DNA of 34,800 nucleotides from CAZFVY01 sp964522665 (GCA_964522665.1 CAZFVY010000078.1:1-34800), one strand, 5' to 3'. Positions 8,001-16,004 are shown, counted from the first letter of the stretch. The notes: generated by a model from the letters alone, not told the origin. A program made the numbers and translations.

Positions 8001-9200
8001 AGCGCCGCGCAGCGGACTACTCTGCAACAATTACACGACGCCAGCGAGAGCGCTTCGCTCGGGGACCAGGGCCTGGCGCTGGCCGGTTCAGGGAAGTTTC
8101 TGATCACCGCGCACGACCTTGACCTTGGTATTTCGGGTGGCATCTCGGCGCTCGCGCCGACGGCCGCGTTGCTGCCGATCAGCCCGTTGGGCGCCGAGTT
8201 GGACGTCACGGTGGCGGGTGACTTGGACCTGACTTCAACCAGGATTTCAAACGAGGGCTGGCGTGGCGACCTCAACGTCAACGTGGGTGGGACGCTCAAC
8301 GTGGGCGGACAACTGAGCGCGTTCGGCGATCCCTCCGCTCCGAAAGGCATATTCACCGTGAGCGGCGGCAACTTGGTGGTTACCGCCGTGGGCGACGTGA
8401 ACGTCAATGGCTCCCGCATTGCCACGTACGATGGCGGCAATATTACCGTTCGTTCCGAGCATGGCGACGTGAACGCCGGTTCCGGCGGGGCTGGCTACGT
8501 CAGCGTCCGGGCTCTCGAATTGGACCCTGTGAGCGGCGCTTTGCGGGAAATTCCGGCAACGATTCCCGGTAGCGGAATCTTGGCCACCACGTTGGCCGGC
8601 GGCGCGGCGGCGTTGGGCAACATCACCGTGGCCGCGCCGAATGGAAATATTAACGCGAACCTCGGCGGCATTGTTCAACTCGCCTTCAACGACGCGGTGA
8701 CGCGCGACAATTTCATCGACCTGCGGGCGGGCCAGGACATCAACGCCAGCGGCTCCGGGATCATCGGCGCCAACCTCCGGCTCAACGCGGGCGGCAACAT
8801 CAGCGGCGTGGTCATCGGCAGTCAGAATATCGACATTACCTCGGAAAAAAGCGTGAGCGTCACGGCGGTGGCGGCGGGCGGCGTCTCGATCAGCGCGGCG
8901 GGTACCGTCGCCGGGACCGTCGTGGGCGGCGGCAGCGTCGCCGTGAGCGCCGACGCGGTCAGCGCCGCGCTCATCTCCAAGTCGGTCAGCGCCTCGGGTG
9001 ACTCCAGCGCCGCCGCGGTGGGCGCGCCCGCCTCGAATGTCGCCCGCGCTGAAACCGCGGCCGCGGACGACCATGCCACCGAAGCGGCGAAGGCGGCGGA
9101 AAAAAACGCTGACGACGACGAGACCAAGCGGCGCGGCCGCAATATCAGCCTCCGGCAAAAGACGGGCCGCGTCACCGTGATCCTGCCTGAAAAGAAATAA
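5082..9200 (+). CDS. TpsA large exoprotein, filamentous-haemagglutinin type
   Basis: This is a 1372-residue secreted beta-helix protein. The N-terminus is long and arginine-rich (residues 10-40), then a hydrophobic stretch ends LNLWA before NPEGLTVTRG at 59-68. The TPS domain runs to about residue 300 and carries NARGFYFGPNS (139-149), equivalent to the NPNGI-type motif of haemagglutinin TPS domains. The body consists of many short G-D-(V/I)-x-(I/V)-x-A-G repeats typical of a right-handed beta-helix. The tail is a charged linker (AAEKNADDDETKRRGR) ending GRVTVILPEKK; no sorting signal or membrane anchor is visible, so it is either released or held by TpsB. Later starts at 5109 and 5175 would also keep a signal sequence. 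What it binds cannot be told from sequence. Confidence 0.87.
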   Translation: MATYFRDTRMRLRALPSIIGRRTGRRAGARRMLGRTTRRAWFLVVGLLPSLRGLNLWANPEGLTVTRGAASVQAQGLQLNVTASAGAFLDWRGFNIQPGETTTFIQPSADAIVFNRISDAGPSRIWGTLNANGAVVLANARGFYFGPNSMIQVGGNFVATTAPIAPDLSASASWQFSGLPPLASIVNYGAIQAGAGRSLFLIAEQIENHGELTAPAGSVGLHAGQDVLLSERPDGRGLSATVRLPTGSVNNDGRIVADAGAIALSASVVNQNGVLQADTVRAQDGVIELIGADEVRLGPQSAILTRADANNGGRGGGVTIRSGGTFQDSVGGQIVTGGGDVEISASRLLALDSRMDASGPAGSPAGRLLLDPTDVVLGVSGAGDAGSGSISAGDGAGVLQLNVNTAFLNKNFSEITIQATHDITLAPGTAWNLSQSTGLNTGALRLQAGNDIIFGNNARISDANQWSIQMLAGVDFSSGAVQTGVGNIFLNGGAGLNFNGSLETAGGAIDLKAGGSVLVGAGFIRTVGGGRIQITALSGDVDAGKKNDGYDFYLGGYRISLAGLGGIATAAGGDVTIQAGNDIISVPTVGANQPPGASGAYGPEPGNVSLVAGNQILGNFLVRNGVGNILAGVAVENGQVTQILEPGADVGSATRPVSLSLVSGVWNVWAAHDIFISEVRNPNGTFNPNRLPVPVGAFPGNIDGAVTVAPPTRTAFLFDYAPDAAANFWAGDAITLSGSNLPRLSGQNQNLPPVYPPRLSLNAGAGGIQVLNSLALYPSAEGSLRITTRDGGYLIGQPQSSSLTGITMSDSGLPDYTTFVQGHAVTPLHLNDPQVVHVDVSGSIENFALAVPTAAVINVGGDTYNFGFLGQNLAPTAVTSIQVAGDIRYRGDLTSVPLAGPLPPSLSDPTLSPDPQLVLKLRYDPVNHTLTFVGQMTQSELSFLLNPQALVFDQYAQPVLDANGNQVVAPVSLSAAQRTTLQQLHDASESASLGDQGLALAGSGKFLITAHDLDLGISGGISALAPTAALLPISPLGAELDVTVAGDLDLTSTRISNEGWRGDLNVNVGGTLNVGGQLSAFGDPSAPKGIFTVSGGNLVVTAVGDVNVNGSRIATYDGGNITVRSEHGDVNAGSGGAGYVSVRALELDPVSGALREIPATIPGSGILATTLAGGAAALGNITVAAPNGNINANLGGIVQLAFNDAVTRDNFIDLRAGQDINASGSGIIGANLRLNAGGNISGVVIGSQNIDITSEKSVSVTAVAAGGVSISAAGTVAGTVVGGGSVAVSADAVSAALISKSVSASGDSSAAAVGAPASNVARAETAAADDHATEAAKAAEKNADDDETKRRGRNISLRQKTGRVTVILPEKK

Positions 9201-9212
9201 CTTCAGACGACT

Positions 9213-10043
9213 ATGCGCATGATTATCACTCCCATCCTCGCCTCCGGCGCGCTGCAATTCGCCTTCGAGAAGGCGACGACCGAAGGCAAGCTCACCATCG
9301 GCGCCTTGCTCGTGCTTTCGCTGTTTAGCTGGACGATCATTATCACGAAATTCCGCCAGCTTTACATCGCCCGGCGATCGGCGCGGAAATTCTTTGCCGC
9401 CTATCTGGCGACCCGCGACCCGCTCGACCTCAAACGCCGGGAAGCCGATTTCACCGGCGCGCCCGCGTACCAGCTCTACCTCAGCGGGGCGAACGAACTG
9501 GAGTATCACCTGCAAAATCGGGTCGTGACCGTGAACGGCGAGCGTCGCGTGAGCGCGGGGTCGTTCGAGGCTGTCAAGGTAACCCTCGAGGAGGCGGCCG
9601 CGGCGGAGGCCATGGCGCTGGAAAAGGGGATGATCGTGCTCTCCACGGCGGTGGCCGGCGGCCCGTTCATTGGCTTGCTCGGGACGGTTTGGGGCGTAAT
9701 GGAGACCTTCGCCGGGATCGCCCGCGCGAACTCGGCGAGCCTCACGGCGATGGCTCCCGGCGTCGCGGGCGCGTTGATCGCGACGGTCGTCGGCCTCCTC
9801 GTCGCGATACCGGCGATGTTCGCGTATAACTTCATGGTCACGAGCGTCCGTGGAATCACCCAGGAATTGGACGGCTTCGCCACGCGTCTCGCGACCCAAA
9901 TGGAGCATCACTACGTGGACCATCGGGCGCTGGCGGAGGAAATCAGCGAGGCGAACGGGGTCCTGGCCGACCGCATCGTGCGCGCGTTGAAACCGGAAGA
10001 CCGTTCGACCACCGGCGGGTCGCCGGCTCTCGGGGTCTTTTAA
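9213..10043 (+). CDS. exbB: ExbB/TolQ/MotA-type proton channel subunit
   Basis: This 276-residue inner-membrane protein should form a proton-conducting complex with ExbD and energise TonB. Three transmembrane segments are visible. The first is near residues 23-45 (IGALLVLSLFSWTIIITKF). The second holds the family signature GPFIGLLGTVWGVMETF, and the third is GALIATVVGLLVAIPAMFAY. A cytoplasmic stretch of about 100 residues separates the first two, as in the family. It starts 12 bp after tpsA, which places the energising genes in the same run as the two-partner secretion pair. MotA/TolQ/ExbB proteins cannot be told apart with certainty by sequence alone, but the neighbouring TonB-like and ExbD genes favour ExbB. 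Confidence 0.88.
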   Translation: MRMIITPILASGALQFAFEKATTEGKLTIGALLVLSLFSWTIIITKFRQLYIARRSARKFFAAYLATRDPLDLKRREADFTGAPAYQLYLSGANELEYHLQNRVVTVNGERRVSAGSFEAVKVTLEEAAAAEAMALEKGMIVLSTAVAGGPFIGLLGTVWGVMETFAGIARANSASLTAMAPGVAGALIATVVGLLVAIPAMFAYNFMVTSVRGITQELDGFATRLATQMEHHYVDHRALAEEISEANGVLADRIVRALKPEDRSTTGGSPALGVF

Positions 10044-10096
10044 CGAATCGCCCACGATTTGCCCCCGATCCTATGGGCCCGATTGATGGCGACGTT

Positions 10097-10510
10097 ATGA
10101 AAAAATGTTCCCGCTCCGCGCATCACACGTTGTCCGAATTGAACATTACGCCGCTCCTGGATTTGGCGTTTGTTTTGTTGGTGATTTTCATCATCACCAC
10201 CGCGCCGATCGTGAACGATTTGGACCTGAAACTGCCCGTCGCCTCGAAGAAGGAGAAGGACCCGCCGCGCAAGGCGAACTATGTCTCGGTCGAGGCGAAC
10301 GGCTCGATTTACGTGAATAAACGCCGGGTCGAACTGAGTGAATTGCAATCGACGCTCGCGGGCTTGCGCGCGGTGGATCCCGACTTGAGCGTCATCGTTC
10401 GGGGCGACAGTAAGACCAAGTACCGTCAGATTCGCGGCGTTTTGGACGCGCTGCAGCAGGCGAACGTGGTCAAGGTCGATCTGGCCACCGACGCGGCGGA
10501 CCGGCGCTGA
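10097..10510 (+). CDS. exbD: ExbD/TolR family protein, first copy
   Basis: This is a 137-residue protein with one transmembrane helix near the N-terminus (about 19-37, LLDLAFVLLVIFIITTA) and a periplasmic domain. Asp22 in the helix corresponds to the proton-carrying aspartate of ExbD. I prefer ATG 10097 over the in-frame ATG at 10073, because the second ExbD gene downstream aligns from exactly this residue (M-x-K-x-S-R-S-x-H). The start lies 53 bp after exbB. The two ExbD copies share an almost identical first 35 residues but differ in the periplasmic part, so they may form heteromers or serve different partners. Confidence 0.86.
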   Translation: MKKCSRSAHHTLSELNITPLLDLAFVLLVIFIITTAPIVNDLDLKLPVASKKEKDPPRKANYVSVEANGSIYVNKRRVELSELQSTLAGLRAVDPDLSVIVRGDSKTKYRQIRGVLDALQQANVVKVDLATDAADRR

Positions 10511-10524
10511 AAGCGAAGATCGCC

Positions 10525-11220
10525 ATGCTTCCGCAAGCCCCTCCACCGCCAAGTCGAAATTCGACCAAGGTCGGCCTGCTGATCGCCTTTCTCTTTCACG
10601 CGGTCATTGTGCTCGCGCTCCTCTATTTTGCGGCGCGGGAAGGCTTGCTCGGCCAGCAGTTGCGGAAGATTACCGTCGAGATGGTAAAGGAAAAACCGGC
10701 GGAGACACCCAAGCCGCCCGCGCCCAAACCTGAGCCGCCCCGCGTGCTCGCGCCGCCGAAAGTTGAGCCGCCGAAAACGGAGCCGCGCCTCTCGCCGACG
10801 GTGGCGCCCGCCCCCGCGCCGGTCGCGGGTCCGTCCGCGCCGCCGTTCGCGCCGCCCGCCGCCGAGGCGCCGGCCTTTGAGTTCGACGGTGGCAAGGCGG
10901 TGCAGACAAGTTCCGATCCGGTTCAACTTTACAAGAGCATGATCGAATCCACTCTACGCTCGAAGTGGCGTCGTCCAACCGACCTCGCGGATGACAACTT
11001 TGTCGCGGAGATCGAAGTCTCGGTGGATCCGCACGGCCGCGTAACCGAGCCGGTCTGGAAGCGCAGCTCCGGGGACTCGCGTTGGGACGAGAGCGTTCGG
11101 CAGGCGCTCGCGAAAACCGCCACGCTGGATCGCCCGCCGCCCCCCAGTTTTCCTCCCCGAGTGGTCGTCCGTTTCGACGTTCAGGATGACACCGAGCCAA
11201 TCGCGATCAGCAATCCTTGA
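10525..11220 (+). CDS. tonB: TonB-like energy transducer
   Basis: This is a 231-residue protein with TonB architecture. A short cytoplasmic start is followed by one transmembrane helix (about 17-35, GLLIAFLFHAVIVLALLYF, with the His typical of the TonB anchor). A long Pro/Lys/Glu-rich spacer spans about 55-125. The C-terminal domain at about 140-231 contains VEIEVSVDPHGRV-like sequence (VAEIEVSVDPHGRVTEPVWK) and a closing strand (PPRVVVRFDV). It starts 14 bp after the first ExbD gene. TonB normally powers TonB-dependent receptors, but none is encoded in this window. The C-terminal domain could also be read as TolA-like, since both share this fold. Confidence 0.82.
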   Translation: MLPQAPPPPSRNSTKVGLLIAFLFHAVIVLALLYFAAREGLLGQQLRKITVEMVKEKPAETPKPPAPKPEPPRVLAPPKVEPPKTEPRLSPTVAPAPAPVAGPSAPPFAPPAAEAPAFEFDGGKAVQTSSDPVQLYKSMIESTLRSKWRRPTDLADDNFVAEIEVSVDPHGRVTEPVWKRSSGDSRWDESVRQALAKTATLDRPPPPSFPPRVVVRFDVQDDTEPIAISNP

Positions 11221-11225
11221 GCCGC

Positions 11226-11633
11226 ATGAGAAAGACCTCCCGATCCCATCATAGCACGCTGAATGAGTTGAACATTACGCCATTGCTCGACTTGGCGTTC
11301 GTGTTGCTGGTGATCTTTATCATCACCACCCCGCAGCTCACGAATAATTTGGAATTGAACCTTCCCTCGGCCAAACCGCCAGTCCCGAAACCGGACGCGC
11401 CGAAGCCGAAGTTGGCCCGCATCGCGGTCGATGAGCAAGGCCGGGCCTGGTTGAACGACGAAGCCCTGAGCTTGTCCGTCCTGACCGAGCGGCTCCGGTC
11501 GCTCAAGGCCGCGGACACGGAGATCGGGGTCGTGGTAAAAGGCGCCGACAACGTCGAGTATCAAAACATGATCAACGTGCTCGATATCCTGCGCCAACTC
11601 GACATCTCAAAGGTTGGCTTGGCGACCGACTAG
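11226..11633 (+). CDS. exbD: ExbD/TolR family protein, second copy
   Basis: This is a 135-residue ExbD-type protein with Asp22 in the transmembrane helix (LLDLAFVLLVIFIITTP) and a periplasmic domain. I use ATG 11226; a TTG at 11217 overlaps the tonB stop codon and would add three residues. The N-terminal 35 residues are nearly the same as in the first ExbD copy, including ELNITPLLDLAF, so the pair arose by duplication. It ends the plus-strand operon and converges with the efflux genes 48 bp further on. No hairpin with a T-run was seen in that gap. Confidence 0.86.
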   Translation: MRKTSRSHHSTLNELNITPLLDLAFVLLVIFIITTPQLTNNLELNLPSAKPPVPKPDAPKPKLARIAVDEQGRAWLNDEALSLSVLTERLRSLKAADTEIGVVVKGADNVEYQNMINVLDILRQLDISKVGLATD

Positions 11634-11681
11634 CGTTTAACCCGCCCCACAATCAATCCTTCACGGCGCCGGCGGTCGGCT

Positions 11682-13130
11682 TCACTTTTGGGTCAAAGGG
11701 CTTGCCGTCGGGACTTCCCATCCGCCCCCGAGGGCCTTGTAGAGCGCGATGACGTTGACTGAAACGGCGCGCTCGCTTTGGACGAGTTGGTCGCTGGCTT
11801 GATAGAGCGAGCGCTGGGCGTCGAGCACGTTGAGATAGCCGGTCAATCCGTTCGCGTAAAGCTCACTGGCCAATTCGAGCGAGCGCCGGTTGGCGGCCTC
11901 GGCGGCCGCTAGCGCCTGGTAGTGCGCCCGTTCTTTGGCGTAGGCGATCAGGGCATTCTCAACTTCTTCCATGGCGCCCAACACCGTTTTTTCGTAGTTG
12001 GTCAACGCTTCTTCCTGCAGGGCGCTTTGCAGGCGGATATTGGCGCGGATACGGCCGGCGTCAAAAAGGCGCCATTGCACCGTGGGTCCGAGCGACCAGA
12101 ATTGACTGCCGCCGGTAAACCAGTCGCTGGCGCTCACGCTGGATAATCCGGCGGCGCCGGTAAGTGAGAACTTCGGGAAGAGGTCGGCGGTCGCGACGCC
12201 GATGCGGGCGTTCGCGGCGGCTAATTGACGTTCGGCCACCCGGATATCCGGTCGCCGGCGGAGCAGATCCGACGGCAATCCGAGCGGTACTTCGGGCGGG
12301 GCGGACGGAATCGGAGCCGCGGCGACGAGTTCCCCGGTGAGGGCTGACGGGGCTTGCCCGAGCAGCGTTCCGAGATGATGAATCGACGCTTGGAGCGAAC
12401 TTTCCAGCGGTGGCATCGCCGCGCTGGTGGTTGCCAGCAGGGCGGCGGCTTGGGTGACGTCCAATTCACCGGTCAGACCACCATTGAAGCGCGCTCGGGT
12501 GACGTCCAACGCGTCCTGTTGGGCTTGGAGATTGGCGGCGGCGATCGCGAGTTGGCGTTGGAATCCGCGGGCTTCAACGTAGTTGCGCGCGACCTCCGCC
12601 AAGAGCGTTACCAGAGCGTTTTCGCGCGCGAATTCCGCCGCGGCCAGATCCGCCGAGGCGGCTTCGACCGCGCGGCGCGCACCGCCGAACAGGTCGAGTT
12701 CCCAGGCCGCGTCGAAACCGGCCTGATAAAGGTTATGTTCGGGCGAGGCATTGGCCGGCGCGGGCGTAAGCCCGTTCCGACTCACGCGCTCGCGCGCGTA
12801 GGAGCCTGACGCATCCGCCGTGGGCCAAAGCGCCGACGCTGCGATTCCCCGGGCGGCGCGCGCCTCACGCACCCGAATGGCGGCGACGCGCAAGTCCAGA
12901 TTTGAGGAGACGCCGCGTCGAATCAGGGAATCCAATTCCGGGTCGTGAAAAGTGGTCCACCAGCGCGCCAGATTGGCGCCGCCGTTTGTTCCGACGCCGG
13001 TCGCCTGGCTCCAGTGAGTGGGCGTGGTGGGCGCCGGAGAGCGGTATTCGGGGCCGACCAAACAACCGGCCAGCGCCAAGCTCAACGCCGCGCCGCCCAG
13101 GGTGATGGGTAACCTTGAGCGCGTTTTCAC
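11682..13130 (-). CDS. NodT/OprM-type outer-membrane efflux lipoprotein
   Basis: This is a 482-residue TolC-like channel. The N-terminus MKTRSRLPITLGGAALSLAL is followed by the lipobox with the modified Cys23 (LALAGC), then LVGPEYRSPAP, the typical opening of the NodT family. Two outer-membrane efflux (OEP) repeats follow, with the internal RRPDIRVAERQLAAANARIG motif around the middle and long alpha-helical heptad-rich parts. It overlaps the preceding adaptor gene by four bases (ATGA), so translation is probably coupled. It should form the outer-membrane exit duct of the ABC exporter encoded just upstream. Family assignment is secure; the exported substrate is unknown. Confidence 0.9.
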   Translation of the reverse strand: MKTRSRLPITLGGAALSLALAGCLVGPEYRSPAPTTPTHWSQATGVGTNGGANLARWWTTFHDPELDSLIRRGVSSNLDLRVAAIRVREARAARGIAASALWPTADASGSYARERVSRNGLTPAPANASPEHNLYQAGFDAAWELDLFGGARRAVEAASADLAAAEFARENALVTLLAEVARNYVEARGFQRQLAIAAANLQAQQDALDVTRARFNGGLTGELDVTQAAALLATTSAAMPPLESSLQASIHHLGTLLGQAPSALTGELVAAAPIPSAPPEVPLGLPSDLLRRRPDIRVAERQLAAANARIGVATADLFPKFSLTGAAGLSSVSASDWFTGGSQFWSLGPTVQWRLFDAGRIRANIRLQSALQEEALTNYEKTVLGAMEEVENALIAYAKERAHYQALAAAEAANRRSLELASELYANGLTGYLNVLDAQRSLYQASDQLVQSERAVSVNVIALYKALGGGWEVPTASPLTQK

Positions 13131-14062
13131 GAGGTACCTTTCGGCTTCGCGGGCGTCGGGGTCTCGGGCTTGGGTTCCGGCGCTTCGATGTAAACGTCCA
13201 TCTGCTGACCCACGAAAATGGGCAGGTCACCGCGGTCGAAGTTGAAGATCATTTGGAGGACGCGGGTATCGACGCGTTCGGTCGTGTCCCCGGTAAGCGA
13301 GGTTTTCGGCACGACGTAAGGCTCGAAGCGGACGAATTTCAACGGGGCGCTGATTTCCTTATTGCCGCGCAGATAGCCGATCGCGATCGCTCCGGCCCGG
13401 ACGCGCCAGGCGTCGTTCTCGTCCACGTTCACGCGGAGGCTGAGCGGCGTGACGGCGCCGAGCAGGATCAGCGGCTGGGCCAGAACGCCCGCCGGCGCGA
13501 ACTCACCGAGATGCACCTTCAGCTGCAATATCTGGCCATCGACCGGCGCGCGGACCGTCAAGCGCTCGAGGTCGGTTTGGGCCGCGGCGAGCAGGGCGCG
13601 GGTTTGGGTCGCTTGCGCGCGCGCGGTCCGCGCGGCGTCCTGGCGCCGGATCAGTTCCTCGACGCTCATGGCCCGTTTGTCGGCGATGCCTTCCGCGCGG
13701 GCGCGCTGATGTTCGGCGTCCGCGAGTTGCGCGTCGGCCACTTCCACCGCCGCCTGGCGCGCGGCCACTTCGGCGCGTTGCGCGCGGTCGTCGAGGGTGA
13801 AGAGCGGGTCGCCCGCCTTCACGTCGACGCCGAGCTTGACGTCAATGGCGGTGACGACGCCGGCGATCGCCGTGCCGATGGCGATGTTTTCGGTGTTGGC
13901 CTCGACGATACCCGAGCCGGCGACGAAGGCCGCGTAGGGCGGTTGCGGCGCGTCCGAAACGGGCAGGGCTGGCGGAATCGTCCGCGCGCCGTGGATGGCG
14001 GTGTAGATCGCGAACCCGACGCCGGCTACGGCGAGCAACGGCAAAATGTATTTAGGAAACAT
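13127..14062 (-). CDS. HlyD/DevB-type periplasmic adaptor of an ABC exporter
   Basis: This is a 311-residue membrane-fusion protein. It has an N-terminal anchor (residues 5-21, YILPLLAVAGVGFAIYT), a biotinyl-lipoyl half near 50-90 (IAGVVTAIDVKLGVDVKAGD, then PLFTLDDR), a central alpha-helical hairpin rich in Ala, Arg and Glu, and the matching lipoyl half APVDGQILQLKVHLGEF. The C-terminus is a Pro/Lys tail. A strong AGGAGG lies six bases before the ATG and overlaps the stop codon of the ATPase gene. Gene order (permease, ATPase, adaptor, outer-membrane channel) resembles DevBCA-TolC and MacAB-TolC tripartite exporters. DevB-like is my best reading because the permease and ATPase are separate genes. 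Confidence 0.87.
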   Translation of the reverse strand: MFPKYILPLLAVAGVGFAIYTAIHGARTIPPALPVSDAPQPPYAAFVAGSGIVEANTENIAIGTAIAGVVTAIDVKLGVDVKAGDPLFTLDDRAQRAEVAARQAAVEVADAQLADAEHQRARAEGIADKRAMSVEELIRRQDAARTARAQATQTRALLAAAQTDLERLTVRAPVDGQILQLKVHLGEFAPAGVLAQPLILLGAVTPLSLRVNVDENDAWRVRAGAIAIGYLRGNKEISAPLKFVRFEPYVVPKTSLTGDTTERVDTRVLQMIFNFDRGDLPIFVGQQMDVYIEAPEPKPETPTPAKPKGTS

Positions 14063-14067
14063 AAATT

Positions 14068-14073
14068 CCTCCT
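14068..14073 (-). promoter_or_regulatory. Strong Shine-Dalgarno of the adaptor gene
   Basis: AGGAGG on the minus strand sits five bases before the adaptor ATG and shares bases with the TAG stop (14074-14072) of the ATPase gene. It fixes the adaptor start and suggests coupled translation of the exporter subunits. Confidence 0.7.
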
Positions 14074-14827
14074 AGGGTTGACTTGGTAGATCCGCCGGTA
14101 CGGCGAGCGGCATTTCAATCGCCGTGATGCGGCCGTCTTCCATGCGGGCGATGCGGTCGGCGAAGCCGAAGATGCGGGAGTCATGGGTGACGACGATCAA
14201 GGCGCGCTCCCCGTCGAGCGCCAGCCGGCGCATCAGTTTCATGACCATTTGGCCAGTCTCGCCGTCGAGCGCGCTGGTCGGTTCATCGCATACGATAAGC
14301 CTGGGGTTGTGAACCAACGCCCGCGCGATGGCGACCCGTTGCTGCTGGCCGCCGGAGAGATCGGTGGGGGCGGATTGCATCATCCGATCATCGAAGCCCA
14401 CCTTTTGCAGGACGGCCCTCGCCTGTTCGACCGCCGGGCGGCGGCGGGCGCCGTTGATGATCAAGGGGGCCGCGACGTTCTCGGCGGCGGTCAGGGTCGG
14501 GATGAGGTTGAACGCTTGAAAGACAAAGCCGATGTTGCGCCCGCGGAACCGGGTCGTCTCCACTTCCGCCATTTGCCGGTAATCGCTCTCGAAGACCGTG
14601 CAATCGCCGGCGTCGCGGCGGAGGACGCCGGCGATGACGGAAATTAACGTGGTCTTGCCGCAACCCGACGGGCCGACGAGCATCAACAACTCCCCCGGGC
14701 GCACCTCGAGGTCCACGCCCCGCAACGCCTGGACCGCGGCGTCTCCCTGACCGAACGTCTTGATGACGCCGCGGCAGCGCACGGCGACGCGGGCTCCGGC
14801 GGTGGCGAGTTCAGGTTGGACCAACAT
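14072..14827 (-). CDS. ABC exporter ATP-binding protein (DevA/LolD/MacB-like)
   Basis: This is a 251-residue ATPase. All core motifs are present: Walker A GPSGCGKTT at 52-60, the Q-loop (VFQAFNLIP), the signature LSGGQQQR at 157-164, Walker B IVCDEP at 178-183, D-loop SALD and the H-switch His215. The start at 14827 is chosen because a GAGAGGGGA ribosome-binding site precedes it and the N-terminus then matches the family; the longer open frame would run 59 residues back into the permease gene. It follows the permease by 14 bp. It should power export through the permease, adaptor and NodT channel. Confidence 0.9.
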   Translation of the reverse strand: MLVQPELATAGARVAVRCRGVIKTFGQGDAAVQALRGVDLEVRPGELLMLVGPSGCGKTTLISVIAGVLRRDAGDCTVFESDYRQMAEVETTRFRGRNIGFVFQAFNLIPTLTAAENVAAPLIINGARRRPAVEQARAVLQKVGFDDRMMQSAPTDLSGGQQQRVAIARALVHNPRLIVCDEPTSALDGETGQMVMKLMRRLALDGERALIVVTHDSRIFGFADRIARMEDGRITAIEMPLAVPADLPSQP

Positions 14828-14841
14828 AGCGTTCCCCTCTC

Positions 14842-15999
14842 TCAGCCGCGAAAGACCACGGCCGGCTCCAAGCGGGTCACCTTGCGGATGCTCAGCGCGG
14901 CCGAGGTGAGGCAGATGAGCAGCACCGCTCCGGCGGTCGCGACCAACAGTTGCCAGGGCAGGCGAAAGGCCAATTGGGTCCGACCTTCCAACAGGGAACC
15001 CCACAGCGAGGCGGCGCCCACCCCAAGACCGTAGCCGATGGCGGCCACCACCAGCGCCTGAAGCAGAATCATCCGCAGGAGCGCTTGGTTAGTGGCTCCC
15101 ATCGCTTTCAACGTGCCGAAGTAGCGCAGGTTATCGAGCGTGAAATTGTAAAACGTCTGGCCCGAAATCGTGATTCCAACGATGAAACCGAGCGCGACCG
15201 CGGTGAGAAAATTGACCGGCATGCCGGTGTATTTCAAATAGTAGTAGAAGGTCAGCTTCTTGAACTCGGCGCACGTGTACGCTTTCAGTCCGGTCGTGCG
15301 TTCGATGCGTTGGCAGAGCGCGTCGAGGTTCTCGCCGGCGCGCGCCTTGGCGGCGACAAACGAAAGCAGCTTTCGTTGCGGCGGCGCGTAGGTCGTGGCT
15401 CGCGAGTAGGTGGTATAGATGACGGGATTGGCCTGAAAGGTCTGCGTCACGCGGCAAATGCCGACCACCAAGGCTCGGTGGTCGTTCAACTCCAGAGTGT
15501 CGCCGATCCGCAACGGCGCTCGCCGGCCACCGGGGAGGAGCCGCGAGAGTTTTCCTTCGGCGCCGATGACGTCCACGATGACGCCGTCACTTTGGCGGAG
15601 ATCGCGGAGCGCGCCGGCGACCATCGTGGGCGGACCACCGACGAGCGTTTCATCGTCCAATCCGACGACGATGCAGGTTTGAAACGTGCCGTTCGGCAGG
15701 CGCGCTTGCAGTGACCCTTTGTAAATCGGCTCCGCCCATTCCACGCCGGGAATGCCCCGGACGCGCAACACCCGGGTGTCCTGCAGCGGTTTAATGTCTT
15801 CGATGTACTGCACTTGCGGGTCCACAACCCAGACGTCGGGCAGGCCCGCGTCCGTGAGGAAGCTGAACGTGCGGGTCATGATGCCGGCGAAGATCGCCGA
15901 TTGTTGCGTGATCAAGAGCGAAGCGAACGTCAGGCCGATGATGATGCCGATGTATTTCGCGCGATCACCCACGAGCATTTTCAACGCGATGAAGTTCAT
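14842..15999 (-). CDS. FtsX-like ABC exporter permease (DevC/MacB-like)
   Basis: This is a 385-residue inner-membrane permease. One transmembrane helix lies near the N-terminus (about 16-36, YIGIIIGLTFASLLITQQ). A periplasmic domain of more than 200 residues follows, then three C-terminal helices: VNFLTAVALGFIVGITISGQ, ILLQALVVAAIGYGLGVGAA and LLVATAGAVLLICLTSAALS. This is the FtsX/MacB topology. The N-terminal RAKYIGIIIGLTFASLL and the final RKVTRLEPAVVFRG are typical of DevC-like permeases. It begins only five bases after the stop codon of PEP synthase, so the exporter seems to be transcribed with that gene. Confidence 0.87.
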   Translation of the reverse strand: MNFIALKMLVGDRAKYIGIIIGLTFASLLITQQSAIFAGIMTRTFSFLTDAGLPDVWVVDPQVQYIEDIKPLQDTRVLRVRGIPGVEWAEPIYKGSLQARLPNGTFQTCIVVGLDDETLVGGPPTMVAGALRDLRQSDGVIVDVIGAEGKLSRLLPGGRRAPLRIGDTLELNDHRALVVGICRVTQTFQANPVIYTTYSRATTYAPPQRKLLSFVAAKARAGENLDALCQRIERTTGLKAYTCAEFKKLTFYYYLKYTGMPVNFLTAVALGFIVGITISGQTFYNFTLDNLRYFGTLKAMGATNQALLRMILLQALVVAAIGYGLGVGAASLWGSLLEGRTQLAFRLPWQLLVATAGAVLLICLTSAALSIRKVTRLEPAVVFRG

Positions 16000-16004
16000 C
16001 GGTC

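Noticed and set aside
8247..10055. A 602-codon open frame antisense to tpsA and exbB
   Set aside because: It is rich in Arg, Gly, His and Asp with no recognisable domain and lies opposite well-supported genes; GC-rich coding DNA commonly gives such mirror frames.
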